Shown: positions 50,436-58,861 of the stretch, piece by piece
Numbering within the stretch: the stretch's first letter is position 1
Layout of the letters: the number at the start of each line of letters is the position of its first letter
From: JAHBNG01 sp039028975
GTDB taxonomy: Bacteria; Chloroflexota; Anaerolineae; Caldilineales; Caldilineaceae
Length of the DNA: 64,000 nucleotides
NCBI GenBank assembly: GCA_039028975.1
Contig: JBCCHB010000065.1
Location: 1 to 64,000 of the forward strand
Direction: 5' to 3'
The notes under the pieces: model-generated
Seen by the model: the letters and a program-made list of their open reading frames with translations, nothing else
What the model was told of the DNA's origin: nothing
Database searches by the model: none
Made by a program: the position numbers and the translations under genes

Positions 50436-51494
50436 ATGAGTATGTTAAAAGTTGGTGTAGTCGGCGTAGGTGGCATTGCAAAAACCCATATGCCTGGCTG
50501 GGCGGCCTCAGATATAGCAGAAGTCGTAGCAGGTAGTGATCTAGTAGAACCTGTTCTACACCAGTGGGGAGAAACCCACGGCGTCACAAAGCTTTCCACT
50601 ACAGCAGCGGATATTATTAATGACCCCGACATTGATATCATTGATGTCTGTACGCCGAATATGTACCACACGGAATTGGCCATTGCAGCGCTCGATGCAG
50701 GAAAACATGTCATCTGTGAAAAGCCGCTGGCACCAACACCCGCGGATATCCACCGCATGATTGAAGCTCGCGACAGATCGGGTAAAACGTTAATGACGGC
50801 CCAACATTTTCGTTTCAAGGGTATCTCTCAAGCCATGAAGAGGGAAATTGACAACGGTGCATTAGGGGAGATATACCATGCCCGAAGCTGGATGTTGCGT
50901 CGCGGCTGGCTTCCGGTGCGCCCTGGGTTTATATACAAAAAGAACAGTGGTGGCGGTCCTACGATTGATATCGGCGTTCATATTCTTGATCTAACGCTCT
51001 GGTTTATGGGGAACCCAAAACCCGTTGCCGTTACAGGAGTAGCCAAAGCGCCTCTCGCAATGCATGATGGAGCGTTCAGCCAGTGGGGCGGGACGGAAGT
51101 ACCCAAAGATATGGATGTAGAAGACTTTGCAGCAGCCTTCGTGCGCTTTGAGAATGGAGCCACCCTCATATTAGAAGTAAGCTGGTTGCTGCACCATAAA
51201 ACCCAAGGCGAAGACATGCAGATGTGGCTCTACGGAACTGAAGGTGGATCTCAGTGGCCCAACGGAGAATTCATGGGGACAAACTATACGACCAAGCAGT
51301 TCTTCAATCAGAACATTACGCTAACTGCGGATCCCATGGAACCCCATGCCTTGGAGTGCGTAGAGTTTGCTAAGGTTGTTGCAGATGGGAGACCATCCCC
51401 AGTTCCCGCCGAGCAATCCCTTCAGGTGATGACGATACTAGACGGAATCTATCGCAGTCAGCAAGAAGGCCGGGAAGTCACGCTTAATATGTAA
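50436..51494 (+). CDS. Gfo/Idh/MocA-family oxidoreductase
   Basis: The 352-residue protein has an N-terminal NAD(P)-binding fold (GVVGVGGIAKTHMPGW) and the family EKP motif (VICEKPLAPT, residues ~93-102). The second domain has the His/Asp substrate residues (GPTIDIGVHILDLTLWFMG). These enzymes oxidise or reduce sugars and inositols. AAGGAAGG lies before the ATG. The gene is followed after 8 bp by the phosphatase-family membrane gene. Substrate unknown; carbohydrate context suggests a sugar. Confidence 0.88.
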   Translation: MSMLKVGVVGVGGIAKTHMPGWAASDIAEVVAGSDLVEPVLHQWGETHGVTKLSTTAADIINDPDIDIIDVCTPNMYHTELAIAALDAGKHVICEKPLAPTPADIHRMIEARDRSGKTLMTAQHFRFKGISQAMKREIDNGALGEIYHARSWMLRRGWLPVRPGFIYKKNSGGGPTIDIGVHILDLTLWFMGNPKPVAVTGVAKAPLAMHDGAFSQWGGTEVPKDMDVEDFAAAFVRFENGATLILEVSWLLHHKTQGEDMQMWLYGTEGGSQWPNGEFMGTNYTTKQFFNQNITLTADPMEPHALECVEFAKVVADGRPSPVPAEQSLQVMTILDGIYRSQQEGREVTLNM

Positions 51495-51502
51495 AACTAA
51501 AG

Positions 51503-52546
51503 ATGTTGTGGATTACTTCTACATACGCACTATTCCTTTGCTTTTGGGCAGTTGCATATAGCAGAAATGGGGATCGCATCTGGTGGTTGGCTCTACTTTC
51601 ACCATTTGCACCCCTATTTTATTTAGTACTCTTGCCACTCACTATTCTCACCGCACTCCTTGGGCCACTCATTGCGACCCTTCCCCTCCTAGCACCTCTA
51701 TTGGCCTACATATATCTCTTTGGGGCAACAGCTACCTACCCCAGGTTGCGCCTTACAAGACATGTGTCGAAATCTGCCGGCTCAGGAGATAGGACACAGA
51801 AAAATGTCTCATCATTTACTCTCATGACCTTTAATATCTGGTGGAGAAGCCAGAGTTCGATAACAGGCCGAATCCCACTTGACCAGGGCATTCCAGATGT
51901 AGTAGCCCTACAAGAACTAACGCCCCACATGGCGAACTGTATCGAAGAGCATATAGGGGAACATTACCCCCATCGCTCCATCATTACAAGCGAAGAACCT
52001 ACTTCACCGCGGCTAGGGATCTACAGTAAGTTTCCCCTAGAGGACCTCAATGCAGTTCATCTATCGTCTAAGGACTTTCGTGTTCAAATTGTGCGAATCA
52101 ATCTCCTGGGTGAATCGATTACGCTTTACAATATCCACCCTCGGGCCACGAACCTACTGCGTTACTGGCAACAGGGTGGCTCACTGTCGGCTCAGGTCCA
52201 CCACAGTTTTCGTCAGCGAGAAGAATTTATCCGCTCTCTTCTTGATGACATTGTTGGTAGAAGAGATCCCGTAATCGTCGTAGGGGACTTCAATAGTACG
52301 CCCTTAAGTGATGTCTATCGACTTATGCGTAGCCAGCTTGAGGACGCTCACCGAGTGGCCGGTAGGGGCTGGGGATATACATTTCCTAATCACGGCGCAG
52401 ACTTTGCTAGATTGCCCTTACGATGGCCATTTATGCGCTTAGATATGATATTCTGCTCTCCCAACGTGACCGTGTATTCATGCGGGGTTGGCCAAAAATA
52501 TGGCGAGTCAGATCACCGTCTCGTTATTGCCCAGTTCGGCGTATAA
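51503..52546 (+). CDS. Membrane-bound endonuclease/exonuclease/phosphatase-family protein
   Basis: The 347-residue protein has two or three N-terminal membrane helices (residues ~1-72) and a C-terminal EEP domain: FTLMTFNIWW, DVVALQELTP (Glu), VIVVGDFNSTP (Asp/Asn) and a final SDHRLV (Asp-His). This matches the neutral-sphingomyelinase-like/ExoIII superfamily that cuts phosphodiesters in lipids or nucleic acids. Placement of helices first suggests the active domain faces one side of the membrane, but the side is not determined. Start ATG 51503. Confidence 0.8.
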   Translation: MLWITSTYALFLCFWAVAYSRNGDRIWWLALLSPFAPLFYLVLLPLTILTALLGPLIATLPLLAPLLAYIYLFGATATYPRLRLTRHVSKSAGSGDRTQKNVSSFTLMTFNIWWRSQSSITGRIPLDQGIPDVVALQELTPHMANCIEEHIGEHYPHRSIITSEEPTSPRLGIYSKFPLEDLNAVHLSSKDFRVQIVRINLLGESITLYNIHPRATNLLRYWQQGGSLSAQVHHSFRQREEFIRSLLDDIVGRRDPVIVVGDFNSTPLSDVYRLMRSQLEDAHRVAGRGWGYTFPNHGADFARLPLRWPFMRLDMIFCSPNVTVYSCGVGQKYGESDHRLVIAQFGV

Positions 52547-52827
52547 TAAATGGTAGATGTCCAACAAGTGGATGTTGTTCTACGAACACTTTATAGACAT
52601 TTTGTAGACATTTATTGGATTCTATCGTCTTGAACGCGTGGATAATTAGAAATTTATTTGAATGGTCAGATTGGTCTCAAACACTATAGACATTGGCGCC
52701 CGTTGGTGGTATAGTCCTTTCATTCTATTCAAGAGTCTATTCAACAGAGCTGTTCTAGAATATTATTTATCACAGGAGCAACAATTTTTCAATCCACCGG
52801 ATTAGCAGTTAAAGAGGATGTTGAAGA

Positions 52828-54075
52828 GTGGAGTTTATTCTGCGGTTGCGCACAGCAACGGAAAAAAGAAAGCTTGTAATTATTGGGATCGCGTTTTTCG
52901 TTCAAATCATTTTTGTTCCCTTTTTATTTCTACAAATGGGCCCGTCAGGCGGTATATTTGCAATATTCACCGTCTTCGCTGGCAGTCTGTTATATGGCAT
53001 GAACAGAGCCATATTAATAGGGATTGCTGCTATTTTAGTAAATATCTATTTGTTGATCGTTTTTTTGGCTTTAGATTGGGGTGAAATCCTTACAGGCCCC
53101 TCTGTTTCAGGAATGGGCGTCCTATTGCTCATCAGCGCTTTTGTAGGCTATCTGAGCGATACGGTTGGCTCTCTCAATAGCAATCACATGCAGCGAAATG
53201 AATTTGTGAAGAGCCAAACAAGTGCGTTAGAAGGAAGAATCCAGAATCTGCAGCAGGAGCTTGCAGAACTTAAAAAAATTGAAGCAGAGCTAAAGGTGGC
53301 GAGCGAGGCATTGGAGCAATCTACTTATGCCAAACGCCATTTTTTAGCCAATATCAGCCACGAGTTGCGTACACCTCTTACTATGATCATTGGGCAGGCA
53401 GATGCTCTATATGAGGCTGTTTATGGCGATCTCAATGAAGAACAACTCGTGGCCACCCAACAGATACTCCAAAGCGGCGACTATCTGACCAAGCTCCTTG
53501 ACCGCATCCTTGACTTCAGTCGATTCAATAGTGAAAATGTATCTCTTCAATTAGAGCTGATATCAGTAGAGCTCATTAGTCTTGCGGCGATCCAGATGGT
53601 TGCCGAGCAGGCTCAGCAAAAGGAAGTCCAGATTGATTTTGACAATCAGGCTGGTGGGATCAACATCGAAGCCGATGAAGTTTACTTAATGCAAATACTG
53701 ATTAATCTACTAGAAAATGCCGTCAAATTTACACCCAGTAATCAGAAAATTGGGTTAATTGTCGAGTATAATGATAGACAGGCCACTCAAAGTGAAAAAG
53801 GTACCCAGATGCTCAGCTTTTCAGTTTGGGATACCGGTATCGGTATGGCTTCAGAACAGATAGACTCAGCCTTTGAGGCATTCGTCAAGCTAGAAAAGGG
53901 TACGGAAGGGACAGGGCTTGGTTTGAGCCTAGTCAAACAGATAGTAGAGTTACATCAAGGCAGCATCCACGTTGATAGTCAATTAGGGAAAGGTAGCCGA
54001 TTTACGGTTTGCTTACCGCTCCAGCAGCCGGATATACCCAACAGGACTATATATGAGAATATGACACAAGGGTAA
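52828..54075 (+). CDS. Membrane sensor histidine kinase
   Basis: The start is a GTG at 52828 (MEFILRLRT), with AAAGAGG 11 nt upstream. The 415-residue protein has about four N-terminal membrane helices (residues ~15-115), then a coiled coil and the kinase core: H-box SHELRTPL, N-box NLLENAVKFT, DTGIGM and TGLGLSLVKQ. No periplasmic sensor domain is visible, so the membrane helices may themselves sense. No response-regulator gene is adjacent, making it an orphan kinase in this window. Confidence 0.9.
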   Translation: MEFILRLRTATEKRKLVIIGIAFFVQIIFVPFLFLQMGPSGGIFAIFTVFAGSLLYGMNRAILIGIAAILVNIYLLIVFLALDWGEILTGPSVSGMGVLLLISAFVGYLSDTVGSLNSNHMQRNEFVKSQTSALEGRIQNLQQELAELKKIEAELKVASEALEQSTYAKRHFLANISHELRTPLTMIIGQADALYEAVYGDLNEEQLVATQQILQSGDYLTKLLDRILDFSRFNSENVSLQLELISVELISLAAIQMVAEQAQQKEVQIDFDNQAGGINIEADEVYLMQILINLLENAVKFTPSNQKIGLIVEYNDRQATQSEKGTQMLSFSVWDTGIGMASEQIDSAFEAFVKLEKGTEGTGLGLSLVKQIVELHQGSIHVDSQLGKGSRFTVCLPLQQPDIPNRTIYENMTQG

Positions 54076-54222
54076 AGTAAAGCGTTCTCATTCTCATCTT
54101 CTTATCTATCTAAACCCCAGTATAGTATAATTATCAGATTGCAACGTAATCCATATCTACAATTAGACATTCCAAACTGATATCCCAATTCGATAATCTA
54201 AACTTATAGCCACACCAAATTT

Positions 54223-54501
54223 ATGCATAGACTATCAACACCCGTTTACATTGGACTCCTGTTTGGTTCCATTGGGGTTTTACTAACTGTGATTGGCATC
54301 TTCCGCGGCAATGTCCCCTCTAATCCGGCGAGTATGGCTATTGCGCTACTCATCGGTGGCGGGGTCTGGTTTTTGGTCAGTTGGGTAGTTGCAGCTGCTG
54401 CCGCCGATGTAGAAGCGGACGTAGCAGAAGCAACCGAGCGGGAGAATGCTCAAGGATCAGTGAATGCCGAATCTGAATCAGGATCAAGCGCTCATGAGTA
54501 A
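54223..54501 (+). CDS. Small two-helix membrane protein upstream of galT
   Basis: The 92-residue protein has two hydrophobic segments (VYIGLLFGSIGVLLTVIG; MAIALLIGGGVWFLVSWVV) and a hydrophilic, acidic C-terminal tail rich in Ala/Glu/Ser. Its stop overlaps the galT start by 8 bases (ATGAGTAA), so translation is coupled. Function unknown. Confidence 0.6.
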   Translation: MHRLSTPVYIGLLFGSIGVLLTVIGIFRGNVPSNPASMAIALLIGGGVWFLVSWVVAAAAADVEADVAEATERENAQGSVNAESESGSSAHE

Positions 54502-55561
54502 ATTAGTCGGCCAAACAACATTCGATTCCACCGATCATACCCACCTTCGTCACAACCCTCTCACGGATGATTGGGTAGTTGTGGCTCCCCACCGTACCAA
54601 ACGCCCCTGGCAAGGCCAAGTCGAAAAGGTTCCGCCGATCACGCGGCCGGAGTACGATCCAGATTGCTATCTCTGCCCAGGCAATACTCGGGCGGGTGGT
54701 AAAGAGACTCCCCACTACACATCTACTTACGTCTTTGATAATGACTTTGCATCTCTATTACCGACCGGCCCCAGTGGCGATGTAAGTAGCGGGCGCTTCT
54801 TCCGTGCCGAGGCAGAAGTCGGCATTTGTCGAGTCATGTGCTTCAATCCTAGGCACGATCTGACACTGCCCGAGATGACAGATGAAGCGGTCCGGCAGGT
54901 GGTGGATACTTGGGCAGAGCAGGTGCTGGATTTGGGCAGCAAACCCTTTATCAATTATGTTCAATTGTTTGAAAACAAGGGTGAAATAATGGGTTGTTCC
55001 AACCCCCATCCTCATGGACAAATCTGGGGCAATCGGCGCATACCCGATGAACCAGCCAAAGAGGACATTGCCCAGCGTATCTACTTTCAAGAACATGGTT
55101 CACAGCTTCTTTTTGACTACCTAGCCGATGAACTGGAAGCCGAAGAACGGATTCTGATTGAAGAGGAGCATTGGGTCGCGCTGATTCCTTACTGGGCCGT
55201 TTGGCCTTATGAGACAATGCTTTTGCCTAAGCGACCAGTCAGCTCCATGCCCGACTTGCATGATGACGAGCGCACCAACCTAGCACGTACGCTAAAAAGG
55301 CTGCTCATACGATATGACAATCTTTTTGAAACAAGTTTTCCTTATTCAATGGGTTGGCATGGCCAGCCAACAGATGGAGTTACTCATCCTCACTGGCAAC
55401 TGCACGCTCACTTTTACCCGCCATTGTTACGTTCCGCTACGATAAAAAAGTTCATGGTTGGCTATGAGATGCTAGGGATGCCCCAGCGGGATCTTACGGC
55501 TGAAAAAGCGGCCGAGCAGCTGAGGGCATTGAGCGAGGTACACTACAAAACAATCGGGTAA
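54494..55561 (+). CDS. galT: Galactose-1-phosphate uridylyltransferase
   Basis: The 355-residue protein exchanges UMP between UDP-glucose and galactose-1-phosphate (Leloir pathway). Zinc-type ligands are C58 and C61 (DCYLCPGN), and the nucleotidylated histidine is H174 in the NPHPHGQIW motif. MGWHGQPTDGVTHPHWQLHAHFYPP is the C-terminal signature. ATG 54494 is preferred to the upstream frame from 54464 because of the overlap with the previous stop. Confidence 0.9.
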   Translation: MSKLVGQTTFDSTDHTHLRHNPLTDDWVVVAPHRTKRPWQGQVEKVPPITRPEYDPDCYLCPGNTRAGGKETPHYTSTYVFDNDFASLLPTGPSGDVSSGRFFRAEAEVGICRVMCFNPRHDLTLPEMTDEAVRQVVDTWAEQVLDLGSKPFINYVQLFENKGEIMGCSNPHPHGQIWGNRRIPDEPAKEDIAQRIYFQEHGSQLLFDYLADELEAEERILIEEEHWVALIPYWAVWPYETMLLPKRPVSSMPDLHDDERTNLARTLKRLLIRYDNLFETSFPYSMGWHGQPTDGVTHPHWQLHAHFYPPLLRSATIKKFMVGYEMLGMPQRDLTAEKAAEQLRALSEVHYKTIG

Positions 55562-55571
55562 TAGGAAATTT

Positions 55572-56846
55572 ATGAGAATAGAACAAGACTCAATATACTG
55601 CATAGATGGCCAGAAAAGTTCTGTCCTCAACCTCGAAATGCGCCCAATTGAATCGGGTAAGAGCCGGGACAAGACGCTTCTGTGGAAGTATATAATCGTT
55701 ATTTGTTGTCTGTTGTTCAGTTTCTTTTATCTCCATGGGTTGGCACAAGCGCAGTTGGGGTTACCTCAGGAAACAGATCGATACATCAATGACTTTGCGG
55801 ATATTATCCTGCCCAATGATGAGGCCAGAATCCGAAGTCTGTTGATCGATTTAGAAGAACGGTCCGACGTGGAAGGAACCGTCGTTACAATCGAATCCAT
55901 CTATGACTACGGCGTTGATTATTCGGATATCGAAACCTTTGCGGCCAGCCTCTTTGATTCGTGGGGGATCGGTCAAGCATCGACAAATGATGGGGTTCTG
56001 CTTCTTGTGGCGCTAGAAGATCGTACGTTACGGATTGAATTAGGTCACCAATATCGGGGAGAGTATGATTACGCTATGGAGCGCATCATCAATGAGGTGA
56101 TCATCCCCCAATTTAGAGAAGATCAATATAGCCAAGGCATTGTCGATGGCATGGAAGCCACAATCGATCGGATTGTTCTTCCCAGAGAGCGAGCCAAACA
56201 AAACAGAGAGAACACGTTTCCCACGCCTGCGTTTGCGCCTTCTACTCAGGATGAATTGACAACATCTTCTTCCTCAGGTGGGGTTCCCTGGCTTTGGATA
56301 TTTCTTGGGATTGGTGCTGTTGGTGCGGTAGCCTTCTTCGGCTCCAACTACTACCGCATCCGCCAACGGACTCGCCCCCGTAATTGTCCAAACTGCGATG
56401 AGCTGATGATGATGCTGGATGAAGAAGAGGACGACATGTATCTGGATAGCGGGCAAAAGGCAGAAGAGTATCTTAAATCCGTCGATTATGATGTTTGGCT
56501 CTGCCCAAATTGCGACTTACATAATGTCTACCCTCATCCTGCACGGTTTACCCGCTATAGTCAATGCCCCACGTGCAGCTACATTACGGTAGACAAATAT
56601 GACAACGTTCTGCAGAGGCCAACCGTCTACTCGACAGGGGAAAAACAGATTGTGGCTGACTGCCAGCACTGCACATACAATCGAACAGAAACAGTCGTGA
56701 TTCCTAGAGTACGTAAACAGGTATCAGTCCCTAGAGGCGGTTCCAGCCATCGCACCTCATCCAGCAGACCATCGTTCTCCTCATCAAGCAGCCGCACCTT
56801 TGGTGGTGGACGTTCCGGTGGTGGTGGCGCCTCAGGAAGTTGGTAA
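55572..56846 (+). CDS. TPM-domain membrane protein with zinc-ribbon-like Cys pairs
   Basis: The listed ATG has TAGGA at good spacing, but the first ~40 residues (to about position 55690) are encoded by a family C palindrome. An in-frame ATG at 55638 precedes the hydrophobic signal (WKYIIVICCLLFSFFYLHG). The TPM domain (YgcG-type, residues ~65-205) follows: INDFADIILPNDEARIRSLLIDLEERSDVEGTVVTIESI, NDGVLLLVALEDRTLRIELGHQYRGEYD. After a membrane helix (~240-258) come four CxxC knuckles, probably zinc ribbons, and a Gly/Ser-rich tail typical of this family. Proposed roles include membrane-protein assembly or quality control. Confidence 0.8.
   Translation: MRIEQDSIYCIDGQKSSVLNLEMRPIESGKSRDKTLLWKYIIVICCLLFSFFYLHGLAQAQLGLPQETDRYINDFADIILPNDEARIRSLLIDLEERSDVEGTVVTIESIYDYGVDYSDIETFAASLFDSWGIGQASTNDGVLLLVALEDRTLRIELGHQYRGEYDYAMERIINEVIIPQFREDQYSQGIVDGMEATIDRIVLPRERAKQNRENTFPTPAFAPSTQDELTTSSSSGGVPWLWIFLGIGAVGAVAFFGSNYYRIRQRTRPRNCPNCDELMMMLDEEEDDMYLDSGQKAEEYLKSVDYDVWLCPNCDLHNVYPHPARFTRYSQCPTCSYITVDKYDNVLQRPTVYSTGEKQIVADCQHCTYNRTETVVIPRVRKQVSVPRGGSSHRTSSSRPSFSSSSSRTFGGGRSGGGGASGSW
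55602..55690 (+). repeat. Palindromic element, family C, copy 6, inside the TPM gene
   Basis: The left end ATAGATGGCCAGAAAAGTTCTGTCC is intact; the right end GAGCCGGGACAAGACGCTTCTG is worn. It adds about 30 in-frame codons between the start and the signal segment of the TPM protein. Confidence 0.7.
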
Positions 56847-56848
56847 AA

Positions 56849-56884
56849 CTCTGGACTCTGGACTCTGGACTCTGGACCACGGAC
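56849..56884 (+). repeat. Tandem CTCTGGA array between convergent genes
   Basis: ACTCTGGACTCTGGACTCTGGACCACGGACTC is the inverted form of the GTCCAGAGTCC arrays at 7551 and 21027. It starts three bases after the TPM stop. Confidence 0.75.
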
Positions 56885-58300
56885 TCACTGACTCTCCAAG
56901 TTGGGTTGCGGGATTTTGGCTTCAACTGAATTGCGCCAAGCTTTCAATCTGGCGTGTAGCTCTTTGGTGCGCTCGGGTTCCGCAGTGGCCAAATTGTTCT
57001 GCTCGCTAATGTCACTCTCTAAGTCGTATAATTCCAGCCGTCCGTCTTCAAAAAACTCGATTAGCTTATAGCGGCCAGAACGAATTGATGAACCTGGCGT
57101 GCCGCCTTGGTTGCCATAATGTGGATAATGCCAGAAGATGCCATCTCGGTCTAAGGTATTGCTTCCCTTCAGTAAAGATAAGAAGCTTGTACCGTCAACA
57201 TGCTGTTCTGGAAGGGCCGATGCGCCAACGCTTTCTAGCATAGTCGGATAGAAATCAGGACTAGTCACTGGCTCATGGCAGAGGCTCCCAGCTTCCACAA
57301 TACCTGGCCAGCAGACCAGCAGTGGCTCTCGGGTTCCGCCATCATACATCCAACCTTTGCCCTCGGCCAATGGGCTGTTGCAAGTCGGTGATCCCTCGGA
57401 TGTGGCCAATCCACCATTGTCTGAAGTGAAAAAGATGAGGGTATTCTCAAGTTCGCCCTTCTTTTCCAAGAGATTGAGAATACGCCCAATATTCTCGTCC
57501 ATACTCTCAATCATGGCTGCATAAACCGGGTCCGATTGGATGACGCGACGGGTGACCCGCAGATGCTTCTTGTGCTCTGCAGGAAAGTACTCTCCCTCGA
57601 CTAAAGCGGTCTCTTTATCCAATCCTGCTAGGCGGGCCTTCTTCTCATACTTGCGTATCTTTTCATCCTTGGCCTGGATGGGCGTATGAACCGTATAGTA
57701 CCAGAGGTTCAAAAAGAAGGGTCGCTTATCCTCCTCTTCACTATGTCCACCTATCAGTTCAAGAACCTGATCGGTCAAATAGTCGGGTAGGTATGTGCCC
57801 TCTTGCACAGGAGCATCCTCCAACCCCGGGATGCTCCAGGGGCTAAAGTAGCCTCCCCTCCCAGGCGATCCCATGTGACATCCACCAACATTTACTTCGA
57901 AGCCGTGCTCCGTTGGCAGATGTCCGTCATCACCCAGGTGCCACTTACCGACGTGCCAGGTCGCATACCCCTCTTGATTCAGCGCTTGAGCAATTGTCAG
58001 CTCGCTGTGGGGCAGTTCTCGTAAATAGGGGACATCCACCAATCGGCCTCGGTTAGGATGCGAATTTCCACCCCAGTCGATCCAGTTGGTAATGCCAACC
58101 GTGGCCGGATATTTGCCAGTAAGCAGGCTAGCGCGAGTGGGTGAGCAGACGGGACATGCGGCATAGGCATTTGTAAACCTCATTCCATTCGCAGCAAGGC
58201 GATCCAAATTTGGTGTCTCATAAAAGGTGCTGCCATAACATGAAAGATCTTTCCAACCCAGATCGTCTATTAGGATAAAGAGTATGTTTGGTTTTGACAT
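56885..58300 (-). CDS. Sulfatase (type I, cysteine-type)
   Basis: The 471-residue enzyme cleaves sulfate esters. The catalytic residue is C52 in CPVCSPTRASLLTGKYP (C-x-P-x-R, oxidised to formylglycine), with metal aspartates D12-D13. TSDNG and WHYPHYGNQ continue the fold. There is no signal peptide, so it acts in the cytoplasm, after uptake of sulfated substrates. GGAAAG precedes the ATG at good spacing. It is one of three sulfatases in the last 7 kb. Substrate not assignable. Confidence 0.9.
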   Translation of the reverse strand: MSKPNILFILIDDLGWKDLSCYGSTFYETPNLDRLAANGMRFTNAYAACPVCSPTRASLLTGKYPATVGITNWIDWGGNSHPNRGRLVDVPYLRELPHSELTIAQALNQEGYATWHVGKWHLGDDGHLPTEHGFEVNVGGCHMGSPGRGGYFSPWSIPGLEDAPVQEGTYLPDYLTDQVLELIGGHSEEEDKRPFFLNLWYYTVHTPIQAKDEKIRKYEKKARLAGLDKETALVEGEYFPAEHKKHLRVTRRVIQSDPVYAAMIESMDENIGRILNLLEKKGELENTLIFFTSDNGGLATSEGSPTCNSPLAEGKGWMYDGGTREPLLVCWPGIVEAGSLCHEPVTSPDFYPTMLESVGASALPEQHVDGTSFLSLLKGSNTLDRDGIFWHYPHYGNQGGTPGSSIRSGRYKLIEFFEDGRLELYDLESDISEQNNLATAEPERTKELHARLKAWRNSVEAKIPQPNLESQ

Positions 58301-58662
58301 GTTTATCTTTCCATTGTGATCTACCCTGAAAATAACAAAGATGAAAAGATTAGAAAGGTTAAGAATCTGCGCAATCTCATAATCTTTGTTCGATCTTCAT
58401 CCTTCTGTCTTACGGTTTGATGCATGAATGTCTGCCCAGAAAGATGGAACATGGATTAGATGGAATAGCAGGTTCTTTTCCATCTTCCATGGTGCTGCGT
58501 GATTCATGAAAAACAACTGATTACAGAAATAGTACCATAGTACCAGTGATCTGAGTGGCGAAATCTGATATGATACAACAGCCGTATTGGCTCCGATCAG
58601 GTTGTGCCTATCGACCCGATATACCCAGCTTGGTTCTTTGAATTAACGGAGTAGAAGTAGAT
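58301..58662. other. Gene-free stretch upstream of the small membrane gene
   Basis: About 360 bp between the sulfatase and a 55-residue frame. Low-grade inverted pieces (AGATGGAA ... TTCCATCT around 58445-58500) are present, with no terminator or RNA identified. Confidence 0.45.
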
Positions 58663-58830
58663 ATGAATGATCAAATAGACTTCCAGTTTTTCTGCACCAT
58701 GTTTCTCTTGGCGGGGGTCAGCACGTCCGCCTCAGTTATGTTAACAGTTGGTGCAATACCTCTTAGCGTCGTATGGCTTCCCATCTATGGTTCGATCTTT
58801 GCAGCCCACCTGTTTGCCGAGCTGCTGTAG
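58663..58830 (+). CDS. Possible small two-span membrane protein
   Basis: This short frame (55 residues) starts MNDQIDFQFFCTMFLLAGVS and has two hydrophobic stretches separated by a small loop, ending FAAHLFAELL. AACGGAG lies about 12 nt before the ATG. It is convergent with the next sulfatase, whose stop is 31 bp on. No similar protein is known to me. The overall composition supports a real membrane protein, but chance cannot be excluded. Confidence 0.4.
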   Translation: MNDQIDFQFFCTMFLLAGVSTSASVMLTVGAIPLSVVWLPIYGSIFAAHLFAELL

Positions 58831-58861
58831 ACAACTTTCTGAAACAGGTTGCTGAGATAAA

